Source: SBBV01 sp036555425
GTDB taxonomy: Bacteria; Pseudomonadota; Alphaproteobacteria; Bin65
Reading direction: 5' to 3'
DNA length: 17,284 nt
Assembly (NCBI GenBank): GCA_036555425.1
Contig: DATBLL010000116.1
Location: forward strand, 1 to 17,284
Made by a program: the position numbers and the translations under genes. The first letter of the stretch is position 1. The number at the start of each line of letters is the position of its first letter. Of this stretch, positions 1 to 7,126 are shown in pieces. Below the pieces are notes generated by a model. It was not told the DNA's origin. It worked only from the letters and a program-made list of their open reading frames with translations, and did not search any database.

Positions 1-128
1 GGCTCGCGATCGAACCGGGCGAATGGTCGATGGCGCGCATCGGCCAAGCCTTCGCCGCCGAATTGGCGCCGCTGATGACCGATCTCTCGACCGACCTCGA
101 ACACTTCAACACCGAGCCCCTCGTCTGA
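1..128 (+). CDS. C-terminal end of an unrecognised protein (5' truncated)
   Basis: An open frame enters from the left edge and stops with TGA at 126-128, giving about 41 residues. The tail is hydrophilic to amphipathic (it contains EPGEWSMARIGQAF and ends DLEHFNTEPLV). Codon use is GC-rich at third positions, which supports real coding sequence. The fragment is too short for me to assign a family. It lies 151 bases upstream of the PaaA-like gene on the same strand, so the two could belong to one unit, but a hairpin repeat separates them. No function is proposed. Confidence 0.6.
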   Translation, partial: LAIEPGEWSMARIGQAFAAELAPLMTDLSTDLEHFNTEPLV

Positions 129-147
129 TCATGCGTAGCCAAGCAAA

Positions 148-223
148 CAGGGAGGCGGGGAGACGCGGAGAAGAAGGTTTGCGCGCCGAAGGCGCGCGAT
201 CTTGGCTTCTCCCCGCCTCCCTG
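148..223. repeat. nested inverted repeat (G-rich outer arms, GC inner hairpin)
   Basis: The outer arms 148-163 and 208-223 are a perfect 16-bp inverted repeat (CAGGGAGGCGGGGAGA and its complement). Inside, 181-187 and 191-197 form a perfect 7-bp stem (GCGCGCC / GGCGCGC) around the loop GAA. The CTCCCTGT motif is partly repeated in tandem at 216-231. No T-run follows the stem on either strand, so a classical intrinsic terminator is not obvious. The nested design resembles the element at 7009-7105 although the sequences differ. Confidence 0.75.
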
Positions 224-279
224 TCTCCCTGTTCACTTCACTTTGCTCGCCGCACGACGCTTCCGCAGGAGAGTGATCC

Positions 280-990
280 ATGACCGAAGCCCCGCAGATC
301 GCCACCGCCGACGCGCTCAGGAGCGCACCCGAGGAATTCCAGACCGCGTGCAAGAAGATCGTGATCAGCCACGCGATCAACGAGCTCTATGGCAGCCGCG
401 TCTTCGACGAGCCGGCGATCGCGCTGGCGCCGACGCCCTACGCGAAATGGCTCATCTGCCGCGTCGCCATGGAGGAATACGGCCATCATTGGCGCTTCTT
501 CGAGCTCGGGCGCGAGATGGGCATCCCGGCCGAGAAGATGCTGCCGGAGAAGACCAGCAAGCAGCCGCTCAACATCTTCTCGCTGCCGCTCGAGAGCTGG
601 GAGCAGTTCTGCATGATCAAGGCGATCGGCGATCTGGCCGAGATCCTGCAGGTCGAGGACCTCATCCACTGCACGTTCCTGCCCTTGCGCAACCTGGCGC
701 GCATGACGATGCCCGAGGAGCGCTTCCACTCCGAGTTCGGCATCGAGATGTGCGAGGACATCGTCGAGAAGCAGGGCGAGAAGGCCCGGGCAAAGCTGCA
801 GAAATACGTCGATCAGCTCTTTCCGCAGATGACCAAGTTCTTCGGCGCCGCTGACAGCAAGAACAACGCCATCTACCGCAAATGGGGCATCAAGAAGCGC
901 ACCAACGAAGAAATGCGCGCCGATTACGTGCGCCGGGCCAAGGAGCTGGTCGAAGGGCGCTTCGGCCTGAAGCTGCCGGCGGTGAATTAG
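280..990 (+). CDS. PaaA-like di-iron (ferritin-like) phenylacetic acid catabolic family protein
   Basis: This 236-residue protein resembles the PaaA/PaaC family, whose best-known member is the oxygenase subunit of the phenylacetyl-CoA epoxidase. Visible di-iron ligands are E35 (in NELYG), E66 and H69 (EYGH), a carboxylate at D118 or E121 (GDLAE), and E147 and H150 (ERFH). The two ExxH motifs in a helical protein are the hallmark of the fold. It is shorter than typical PaaA (about 310 residues) and close to PaaC length, yet it keeps the iron ligands. The ATG at 280 follows AGGAGA at a good distance. No PaaB, C, D or E partner is in view, so substrate and electron donor are unknown. The fold and cofactor are fairly secure; a role in aromatic-CoA oxidation is inference from the family. 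Confidence 0.8.
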   Translation: MTEAPQIATADALRSAPEEFQTACKKIVISHAINELYGSRVFDEPAIALAPTPYAKWLICRVAMEEYGHHWRFFELGREMGIPAEKMLPEKTSKQPLNIFSLPLESWEQFCMIKAIGDLAEILQVEDLIHCTFLPLRNLARMTMPEERFHSEFGIEMCEDIVEKQGEKARAKLQKYVDQLFPQMTKFFGAADSKNNAIYRKWGIKKRTNEEMRADYVRRAKELVEGRFGLKLPAVN

Positions 991-1035
991 AACGCGCTCC
1001 ATTCGAGTTACCGCGTCCGCGGAGGCAACGCAGTC

Positions 1036-1093
1036 CTTGCGTCCATCCTTCGAGGCCGCCGCTCTTGCGGCGGCCTCGAAGGATGGACGCAAG
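1036..1093. repeat. 27-bp perfect hairpin, REP-like intergenic element
   Basis: Positions 1036-1062 and 1067-1093 are exact reverse complements around the loop TCTT, with the core CATCCTTCGAGGCC in the left arm. A smaller hairpin, CCGCG-TC-CGCGG, lies just upstream at 1011-1022. Short intergenic elements with a CATCCTTCGAG core are, from general knowledge, common in alphaproteobacterial genomes. The element starts 45 bases after the PaaA-like stop and ends before the promoter of the next gene, so it could act as a transcription barrier or RNA 3'-end stabiliser. No T-run follows it. Confidence 0.85.
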
Positions 1094-1148
1094 ACGGCTG
1101 CCGGCCACCGAAGGCGATTTAGCGCCGATCGCACCATAACAACCCCGG

Positions 1149-1177
1149 CTGACAAGCGCCGCCTCGCCGCATACACT
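1149..1177 (+). promoter_or_regulatory. candidate sigma70-type promoter for the beta-helix gene
   Basis: CTGACA at 1149-1154 (five of six matches to TTGACA) is followed after exactly 17 bases by TACACT at 1172-1177 (four of six matches to TATAAT). A start near 1184 would give a leader of roughly 20 bases containing the ribosome site GCGAGG before the ATG at 1206. The assignment rests on sequence match and position only. Confidence 0.45.
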
Positions 1178-1205
1178 CCGCCGCGGACCTGCCGGCGAGG
1201 CTCCG

Positions 1206-3170
1206 ATGGTGAGGCCGTGGCCGCCTCTGGCGGCAATGCTTCTGGCCGTGGTCGCGATCGCGGCGCTTTCGATCGGCGAAGCGCGCGCGGAACGCATTGT
1301 CTACGCCAGCGCCGACGGCGTCGGCGGCTGGTACGCGGGCCAGCGGATCGAGGCCGAGAGCCTCGACGTCGTGCTCGGGAAGCTGCGCGGACGCCTCGCC
1401 GAGAAAACCGTCGTCCAGCTGCTGAGCGCCGATCCGGCCGGCGAGAAGGTCACGGTCTTCCGGATCGAGAGGGACCCCTGCAACTACCGGGTCGCGCGCG
1501 TGATGGGCTCCGCCGCGGCGCCGCTCGTCATCCGCGGCCTGAAGAAGGACGGGCGCTGGCTGATCCGGATCGCCGCCGACAGCATCGACGAGATCGTGCT
1601 CGGGAAGTTCTATTGCCGGCGCGCGGTCGCCGATCTTCGCGACGCCTCCCTCCCGGGTTTCCTGCGCGGCCGGCGCGACGAGATCGGCAGCATGCTCCAG
1701 GGCGCCGCCGCCGCGATCGAACAGCCGCCGCCCGACGTCAAGAGACTCGGCGCCGGCGACCAGTATCGCATCATTCCCTGCTTCCGGGTGACGCGGAGCC
1801 GCTTCGTCAGCTTCGAGGATCTGCACTTCAAGGATTGCTGGGTGTCGGCGATCTTCCTCGCGGACTCGTCCGATATCCGCGTCGCCGGCAACCTCATCGA
1901 GGGCTCGTCCTACCCGATCTACGCCACCGCGCTGCACGTGCCCGTCGCCAGCGTGCGCGGCTTCACCATCGAGAACAACGTCTGGATCCAGGACAATTCG
2001 GGCTACGGCCCGGACAAGCCCGCGCCCTGCAAGGCGGTCGGCGCGTCGTTCGATTGCCCCGGCCTCGTCTGGACCACGATCCCCTGGGCGGTCACGCACG
2101 ACACCTGGTACGAGCACATGAACGGCGGGCTGTTCGGCTCGTACGACATCGGCGGCGGCGTCGTGTTCCGCGGCAACAAGGTGACCAACGCCTACAACGG
2201 CATCCGCATGGTGACCAGCGCCGCCTGCGAGCGCGTTCACGCCTGCCGCAACGCCGTCAATCGCGACGTCGAGGTCGTCGACAACGACTTCATCTACATC
2301 CGCGACAACCCGGTCGAGCCCGAAACGCGCGCGGTCAACTGGACCATCGCGCGCAACCGCATCGTGAACAGCCACGCCTGGTTCTCGTTCGACGACGTCG
2401 CCGGCGGGCCGATCTACATCTGGGGCAATGTCGGCTGGTACAACGACATTCCCGGCCGCGAATGCCGCGACGATCCCAAGTACAAGCGGGCCGTGCGCGT
2501 CGACTTCCAGAACGGCGGCTACCGCCCGATCGAGCGCTCCGGCGAGGCGCGCGAGGCGTTCGTGTGCGCGCGCTCGCGCTTCGGCACGATCATCAAGGAA
2601 GGCAGCGCGGGCGCCGCACTCGACAAGGACATCTACGTCTTCCACAACAGCTGGTACGTGCGCATTCCGTTGCTGCGCGAGGCCCGCTCCGGGCGAATCA
2701 AGTATTGGAACAACGCGATGGTCGCGACCGGCTGCGGCGTCAGCGCCGATCCGAATTCGCTCTGCGGGATCGAACTCAGCGCCGGCCTTGAAGATTGCCG
2801 CGGCTTCCGCGACTACGTCACCGATGACGGCAGCGCGCTGCTGCTGCGCTGCATCGACGCCGCCCAGGTCGCCAATCCGCGCGTGTACGATTTTCGCCAC
2901 AGCATCCTCAACAAGGCCTTCCCGGCCGATTTCCTCAAAGTGGCCCGGCGCAAGGACACGCTGATCGCGGCCGATCCGCACTTCCGGGCGGCGGACAAGG
3001 GCGATTTCCGGCTTCTGCCCAACAGTCCCGCGATCGGCAAGGGGTGCGTGGTCGAATGGCGCGACAAGCTCCGCGGCGGGCTGCGCTGCCGCCGGCCCGA
3101 GAACGGCGTGCCGCCGGCCGATATCGGGGCGTTCACCCGCGAAGGAACGCTCTACAAGGGTCCGAAGTAG
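1206..3170 (+). CDS. exported right-handed parallel beta-helix repeat protein, cysteine-rich
   Basis: The 654-residue protein begins with a Sec-type signal peptide: a short charged start, a hydrophobic stretch at about residues 8-23, and a likely cut after ARA at 28. The mature part has many short beta-rungs with Asn/Gly/Asp turns, such as IRVAGNLIEGSS, FTIENNVW, VVFRGNKVTNAYNGI, DVEVVDNDFIYIRDN and WTIARNRIVNSHAW, typical of right-handed beta-helix (pectate-lyase-like) folds. The ending, with NSPAIGKG and then PADIGAF, is a common close for this class. There are 16 cysteines, all after the signal peptide, consistent with periplasmic or secreted disulfides. Such proteins are often polysaccharide lyases or surface proteins; I cannot identify catalytic residues, so no substrate is given. 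The start is supported by GCGAGG upstream and the promoter at 1149-1177. Confidence 0.8.
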   Translation: MVRPWPPLAAMLLAVVAIAALSIGEARAERIVYASADGVGGWYAGQRIEAESLDVVLGKLRGRLAEKTVVQLLSADPAGEKVTVFRIERDPCNYRVARVMGSAAAPLVIRGLKKDGRWLIRIAADSIDEIVLGKFYCRRAVADLRDASLPGFLRGRRDEIGSMLQGAAAAIEQPPPDVKRLGAGDQYRIIPCFRVTRSRFVSFEDLHFKDCWVSAIFLADSSDIRVAGNLIEGSSYPIYATALHVPVASVRGFTIENNVWIQDNSGYGPDKPAPCKAVGASFDCPGLVWTTIPWAVTHDTWYEHMNGGLFGSYDIGGGVVFRGNKVTNAYNGIRMVTSAACERVHACRNAVNRDVEVVDNDFIYIRDNPVEPETRAVNWTIARNRIVNSHAWFSFDDVAGGPIYIWGNVGWYNDIPGRECRDDPKYKRAVRVDFQNGGYRPIERSGEAREAFVCARSRFGTIIKEGSAGAALDKDIYVFHNSWYVRIPLLREARSGRIKYWNNAMVATGCGVSADPNSLCGIELSAGLEDCRGFRDYVTDDGSALLLRCIDAAQVANPRVYDFRHSILNKAFPADFLKVARRKDTLIAADPHFRAADKGDFRLLPNSPAIGKGCVVEWRDKLRGGLRCRRPENGVPPADIGAFTREGTLYKGPK

Positions 3171-3393
3171 CCTGCTGCCCACCCTTGGCCAGGTTCCCGA
3201 TTCAGCCGCTAATTCCAGCCTTATCGATGCCGCCTGACGCTCGCGGCGGGCGGACTCCGCGACACAATGGCTGCGGGCCAGGCCGGGCAGCCGATTGCGC
3301 CGACGCGGCATTGCTCCATAGTCGCGCCCGCGCGCGCCGGCACCGATTTGGGCGTCGGCGCGGCGCCGGTCGAGCGGGGACGCGCGGCGGGGC

Positions 3394-5436
3394 ATGACGG
3401 ACGAACCGAACGGCGATACGCGAACGAGGCTGCCGCCCGGACCCCGGGACGGCGACGAGCGGGGCCGTGCCCAAGGGCCGCCCGTGGCGCCCGACCCGCC
3501 CCTGGCACCCGGTCCGCCGGTGGCCCCCAGTCCCGCGGTCGCCCCCGCTCTCCACGGCGTCCCGGCCTTCGCGGTTCCGCCCGAGCGCGAGCGGCCCGAC
3601 GGCAGCGCGCCGCTGCGCTCGGGGTTCAGGGCCGCGTTCTCGCTGCTCCTCGATCTCCGCGGCGCGCCCAAGCGCTGGATGGCGCTGGCGCTGGCCAGCG
3701 GCGTCCTCGCGGTCATCATCCTCAACATGATCGGCCAGGTGCGGCTCAACACCTGGCAGGGCGACTTCTTCGACGCCATCGAGAAGAAGAACCTCGCCGC
3801 TGTCGGCCGCCAGCTGCTCATCTTCCTGCCGATCGCGGGCTTCCTGCTCGTGCTCGTCGTCTCGCAGACCTGGATGCACGAGATGCTGAAGGTGCGCCTG
3901 CGCGCGACGGTGACGCGGCGCCTGCTCGACGTCTGGCTGGTGCCGCACCGCGCCTATCGCCTCGGCATCGCCTCGGCGGCCGGCGTCAATCCCGATCAGC
4001 GCATGCAGGAAGACGTCAAACACCTGGCCGAGCTCAGCGCCGATCTCGCCATCGGCGCCGTCCATCACATCCTGCTGCTCGGCACCTTCGTCGGCGTGCT
4101 CTGGGTGCTGTCGTCCGGAATCGGGATTCCCATCGGCGGCGAAATCTTCGTCATTCCCGGCTACATGGTGTGGTGCGCCCTTCTCTATGCCGGCGTCGGA
4201 TCGTGGTTCGCCTGGCGGGTCGGCCGCCCGCTGATCGGCCTCCACGTCCAGCGCTACGAGAAGGAGGCGGAGTTCCGCTTCGCGCTCGTGCGCGTCAGCG
4301 AAAGCGCCGAGGCGGTGGCGCTTTACGGCGGCGAGGGCGACGAGCGGCGCTACATCGACAAGACCTTCGCCGCCGTGCTGCTGGCGATGCGCCGCGTCGT
4401 CTTCGCGGTGGCGCGGCTCACCTGGATCACGTCGGGCTACGGCTGGATCGCCATCGTCGTGCCGACGGTGGTGGCGCTGCCCGGCTATTTCTACGGCGGG
4501 CTCACGCTCGGCGGGCTCATGATGGTGGTGGGTGCCTTCAACCAGGTGCAGCAGGCGCTGCGCTGGTTCGTCGACAACTACGCGCGCATCGCCGATTGGC
4601 GCGCCTCGCTCCATCGCGTCGTCGTGTTCCACGAGGCGCTCAAGAGCTTCGACGAAATCGACGACGACGACCGCCGCATCGCGATCGAGGATCACCCGGA
4701 GGGCCGCCTCGCGTTCCGCAATGTGAGCGTCCTCCTCGCCGACGGCCAGGTTCTCATCAAGGAGGCGACGGCGGAATTCGGTCCGGGCGAGCGCGTTCTC
4801 ATCGTCGGCGAATCCGGGTCGGGCAAGAGCACGCTCTTCCGCGCCATCGCCGGCCTCTGGCCCTGGGGCAGCGGCACCATCCTGCTGCCGCCGCGCGAGA
4901 GCATCATGTTCATGCCGCAGCGGCCGTATCTGCCGCTCGGCCCGCTGCGCGTGGCGCTCGCCTATCCCTCGCCGCCCGACGCGTTTTCGGCCGAAACCCT
5001 GCGCGGCGCCCTGGCGCGCGTCGGGCTCAACGAGCTCTTGTTGATGCTCGACCGCGAGGAGCGCTGGGACCGGCTGCTGTCGATGGGCGAGCAGCAGCGG
5101 CTTGCTTTCGCGCGGCTTCTGCTCCATCGGCCGCGCTGGGTGTTCCTCGACGAGGCCACGGCCGCGCTCGACGACGAGAACCAGCGCCGGGTCATGTCGA
5201 TCTTCGACGAGGAGCTGGCCGGCGCCACGCTCATCAGCATCGGCCACCGCCCCGGCCTCGAGCGCTACCACACGCGCACGCTCGAATTGGCGTCCTCGGC
5301 CACCGGCCCCGGGCTTACGCGCCGCTCGCGCCCGGCGGAGAAGCCGCGCGGCCGCCTCTTCCGCCGACTCCGCACGCTGCTGCCCAAGCGTACGCAACGC
5401 GGCGCGCCGCCGCCCGATTTGGGCGAGAAGACGTAG
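3394..5436 (+). CDS. ABC transporter, fused permease-ATPase of the SbmA/BacA-YddA type
   Basis: This 680-residue inner-membrane protein carries an N-terminal membrane domain (about 75-400) of the ABC_membrane_2 class and a C-terminal ATPase (about 435-635). Walker A is GESGSGKST at 472-480, the signature is LSMGEQQR at 562-569, Walker B is VFLDEA near 583-588, followed by a D-loop (ALDDEN) and an H-loop (IGHRP). The membrane domain contains the N-T-W-Q-G-D-F-F-D-A segment typical of the family. Relatives are annotated as exporters or importers of peptides, fatty acids or vitamin B12-like compounds; the substrate cannot be read here. Residues 28-52 form an unusual Pro/Ala/Val-rich tail with repeated PPVAP-like units before the first helix. 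The start at 3394 is the first ATG in frame; a start nearer residue 75 would still give the whole core domain. It converges on the DUF1326 gene across a repeat element. Confidence 0.85.
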   Translation: MTDEPNGDTRTRLPPGPRDGDERGRAQGPPVAPDPPLAPGPPVAPSPAVAPALHGVPAFAVPPERERPDGSAPLRSGFRAAFSLLLDLRGAPKRWMALALASGVLAVIILNMIGQVRLNTWQGDFFDAIEKKNLAAVGRQLLIFLPIAGFLLVLVVSQTWMHEMLKVRLRATVTRRLLDVWLVPHRAYRLGIASAAGVNPDQRMQEDVKHLAELSADLAIGAVHHILLLGTFVGVLWVLSSGIGIPIGGEIFVIPGYMVWCALLYAGVGSWFAWRVGRPLIGLHVQRYEKEAEFRFALVRVSESAEAVALYGGEGDERRYIDKTFAAVLLAMRRVVFAVARLTWITSGYGWIAIVVPTVVALPGYFYGGLTLGGLMMVVGAFNQVQQALRWFVDNYARIADWRASLHRVVVFHEALKSFDEIDDDDRRIAIEDHPEGRLAFRNVSVLLADGQVLIKEATAEFGPGERVLIVGESGSGKSTLFRAIAGLWPWGSGTILLPPRESIMFMPQRPYLPLGPLRVALAYPSPPDAFSAETLRGALARVGLNELLLMLDREERWDRLLSMGEQQRLAFARLLLHRPRWVFLDEATAALDDENQRRVMSIFDEELAGATLISIGHRPGLERYHTRTLELASSATGPGLTRRSRPAEKPRGRLFRRLRTLLPKRTQRGAPPPDLGEKT

Positions 5437-5442
5437 CAAGCT

Positions 5443-5595
5443 CCTTCCCCCGCTTGCGGGGGAAGGATGGGATGGGGGTGAAGACGGCGACGCGCTTTAT
5501 TTGATCCAGCAGGCCGCGCTGGCTTTGTGCGAAGCGATTGGATATCGGGCAGAGGCCCGACCCCCATCCAACCTTCCTCCGCAAGCGAGGGAAGG
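5443..5595. repeat. composite inverted repeat with two terminal hairpins between convergent genes
   Basis: The left hairpin CCTTCCCCCGC-TT-GCGGGGGAAGG occupies 5443-5466 and is followed by GGATGGGATGGGGGT-type sequence. The right part, 5560-5595, carries the opposite-strand version: CCCCCATCCAAC, then a hairpin CCTTCC...GGAAGG (5572-5595) with a few mismatches. The two copies are about 80 bases apart and face each other. Similar CTCCTTCCCC elements recur at 13903-14028. The location, just after the ABC gene stop and before the DUF1326 stop, fits a two-way transcription terminator or barrier, though no strong T-runs are present. Confidence 0.75.
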
Positions 5596-5637
5596 ACTTA
5601 CCGGCAGTACTGCGTGATAGATCGCGGCCTCGCGCCC

Positions 5638-6273
5638 TCAATGCCTTGCGCCTTTCGGTCCCATGTCGAGCTTGGCGATGTGGGCGTGGCGGCCCGCCCA
5701 GTCGTGGGCGATCGGCGCGCCGGATTTCACCGTCGAGCTGCAATATTCGGCTTCGTGATATTCGAAGCCCTCCGGCAGCACCACGCGCGCGCGCTGCGGC
5801 TCGCCGGTGACGGGGTTCTTGATCGGCTCGGCGCGCGTCTCGATCACGCCGGGCACGAAGACGCGGCCGGTGCGCGCCGCCATGTCGACCTCGAGCGTGA
5901 TCGGCTTGAACAGCGGCGGATGGGCCTTGGTCACCACCATCGAGATGATGTTGAAGATGGTGGCGCCGGGCTCGCTGTGCTTGCCGGAGAGGATCTCGAG
6001 CAGGCCCTCGCGCTGCTTGGCGTCGGCCCGCTCGTCGATCACGGCCATGATCTCGCCGTTGCCCTCGTGCATCGCGCCGGGCCAGGCGGCGAGCGCCACC
6101 GCCTTCAAGCCGTCGAGCCCGGTGCCGCCGAAATGCCCTTTGTCGATGCCGAAGGCCACGGTCGCGCGGCAATTGCCGCGCGTCGGCAGCGCGTTGAACT
6201 GGCAGGGGCAGCCCCAATCGCAGTTGCAGGCGCTGAAATTGATGCCGGAGAGGTGCCAGTCGGTGTAGGCCAT
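5638..6273 (-). CDS. DUF1326 domain protein (copy 1)
   Basis: The 211-residue protein is a DUF1326 family member. The diagnostic N-terminal cysteine cluster CNCDWGCPC has cysteines at 16, 18, 22 and 24, with another at 35, followed by the GxxDGLKAVALAAWPGAMHEGNG-type region (split here for brevity) and a VIDERAD segment that is also conserved in copy 2. A late cysteine lies in AEYCSSTVKSG. The cysteine pattern suggests metal or thiol chemistry, but the biochemical role is not established. There is no signal peptide, so it is probably cytoplasmic. The ATG at 6273 is preceded on its strand by GGGAGA. It lies 109 bases downstream of an unrecognised gene on the same strand. Copy 2 is at 9184-9798. 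Family assignment is secure; function is unknown. Confidence 0.85.
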   Translation of the reverse strand: MAYTDWHLSGINFSACNCDWGCPCQFNALPTRGNCRATVAFGIDKGHFGGTGLDGLKAVALAAWPGAMHEGNGEIMAVIDERADAKQREGLLEILSGKHSEPGATIFNIISMVVTKAHPPLFKPITLEVDMAARTGRVFVPGVIETRAEPIKNPVTGEPQRARVVLPEGFEYHEAEYCSSTVKSGAPIAHDWAGRHAHIAKLDMGPKGARH

Positions 6274-6382
6274 GTGCGAATCTCCCTAAGCTCGACGAAA
6301 TCTCGTCCTGCTGTTCCTCGCCGATGGCGAATATTCGGCCGCGAGGCCGGGCGCGCGCAAGCCACGTCTTGGCTGCGCCGGA

Positions 6383-6937
6383 TCACAGCAGCGCGAATTG
6401 ACTCTCGATTGCGATCAGCGGCCAGCGCCCGGCGGCGAACAGGCGCTGCTTGGCGCCGAACGCGTGCTGCGCGGGATCGGCGCCGGCGAGCAGCACGAGC
6501 GAATACTCGCCGGCGCAGCGCGCGGCGGCGCCGGCCGCCACGCGCATCAGCGCCTCGTCGCGGCGTCCCTGCGCGGGAAAGAGCAGCCGCGCCGCGCGCA
6601 GCGCGGCATCGCTCGCCGCGAGCATCGCGCGATTGACCGCCGCGTTGGCGGCGCTCTCGCCGAGAACGGCGGCGGCGCCGCGGGTGAGTGAGGCGGCGGC
6701 GTCGCGCTCGGCGCGCTGCCACTCCGGCATCGCCTCGTCGCGCTGCAGCACACCCTCCGCCGCGCCGAGATCGTGCAGCCAGACTTGAACCGTGCGCTTG
6801 AAGCCGAGCTTGGCGCAATAGTCGGCGGCGCGGCGCCGGTCGTCCTCCGACGGCTTTTGTCCGAGGCGCGCGAACCAGCGGGTTTCGGCGAACTCGGCGG
6901 CGAGATCGGACAAGATGATTTGCGCGGGATCGGTCAT
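6383..6937 (-). CDS. unrecognised helical protein, 184 residues
   Basis: I do not recognise a family. From the ATG at 6937 the protein begins MTDPAQIILSDLAAEFAETRW, is rich in Ala, Arg and Leu, and looks mainly helical, with no signal peptide or clear membrane segment. Two cysteines are visible (YCAKLGF and ARCAGEYS). An in-frame ATG at 7021 would add 28 residues, but that extension (HALALAGGHDSGGDLWNEW) looks non-coding and its start falls inside the inverted repeat at 7009-7105, so I prefer 6937. GC-rich third positions and a full-length frame support a real gene. It sits between gentisate dioxygenase and DUF1326 copy 1 on the same strand, but the terminator at 7044-7069 argues against strong read-through from the dioxygenase gene. 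Confidence 0.6.
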   Translation of the reverse strand: MTDPAQIILSDLAAEFAETRWFARLGQKPSEDDRRRAADYCAKLGFKRTVQVWLHDLGAAEGVLQRDEAMPEWQRAERDAAASLTRGAAAVLGESAANAAVNRAMLAASDAALRAARLLFPAQGRRDEALMRVAAGAAARCAGEYSLVLLAGADPAQHAFGAKQRLFAAGRWPLIAIESQFALL

Positions 6938-7008
6938 CGGCGCCCATTCGTTCCACAGATCCCCGCCGCTGTCATGCCCTCCGGCAAGAGCCAATGCGTG
7001 GAGACGAA

Positions 7009-7105
7009 GACAAGCGACCAAGACACCAAGGCACCAAGGAATGAAAAAGGGCCGGCGCAGGGCCGGCCCCAGAATATCTCTTGGTGTCTTGGTTCTGTCC
7101 TTGTC
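7009..7105. repeat. ACCAAG-type inverted repeat enclosing a terminator hairpin
   Basis: ACCAAGACACCAAG at 7017-7030 is exactly complementary to 7080-7093. A further outer pair, GACAAG at 7009-7014 and CTTGTC at 7100-7105, extends the structure. The left arm is itself a short direct repeat (ACACCAAG GCACCAAG). The loop holds the GC hairpin 7049-7069. The whole could fold as one long nested stem. The architecture matches the element at 148-223. Confidence 0.8.
7044..7069 (-). terminator. intrinsic terminator of the gentisate dioxygenase gene
   Basis: Read on the minus strand, GGGCCGGC-CCTGC-GCCGGCCC forms an 8-bp GC stem with a 5-base loop and is followed at once by five T residues and then CATT. 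It lies about 57 bases after the stop of the dioxygenase gene. This is the clearest Rho-independent terminator in the window. Confidence 0.8.
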
Positions 7106-7126
7106 GGCGGCGATCGGATGCTTGCG

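Noticed and set aside
148..223. Possible CRISPR or tandem array because of repeated CAGGGAGG-type units
   Set aside because: Only two inverted arms and a partial third unit exist, with no regular spacers.
1119..3821. A 900-codon minus-strand frame opposite the beta-helix gene
   Set aside because: It is low-complexity Arg/Ala/Val/Asp sequence mirroring the codon pattern of the plus-strand gene, which has a signal peptide, promoter and recognisable fold.
3202..5439. Long frames antisense to, or overlapping in another plus frame, the ABC transporter gene
   Set aside because: The plus-strand frame 3394-5436 carries every ABC motif; the others are Arg-rich shadows.
6328..6337. CGAATATTCG palindrome upstream of DUF1326 copy 1
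   Set aside because: It is a perfect but short palindrome with no promoter around it. It is not enough to call an operator.
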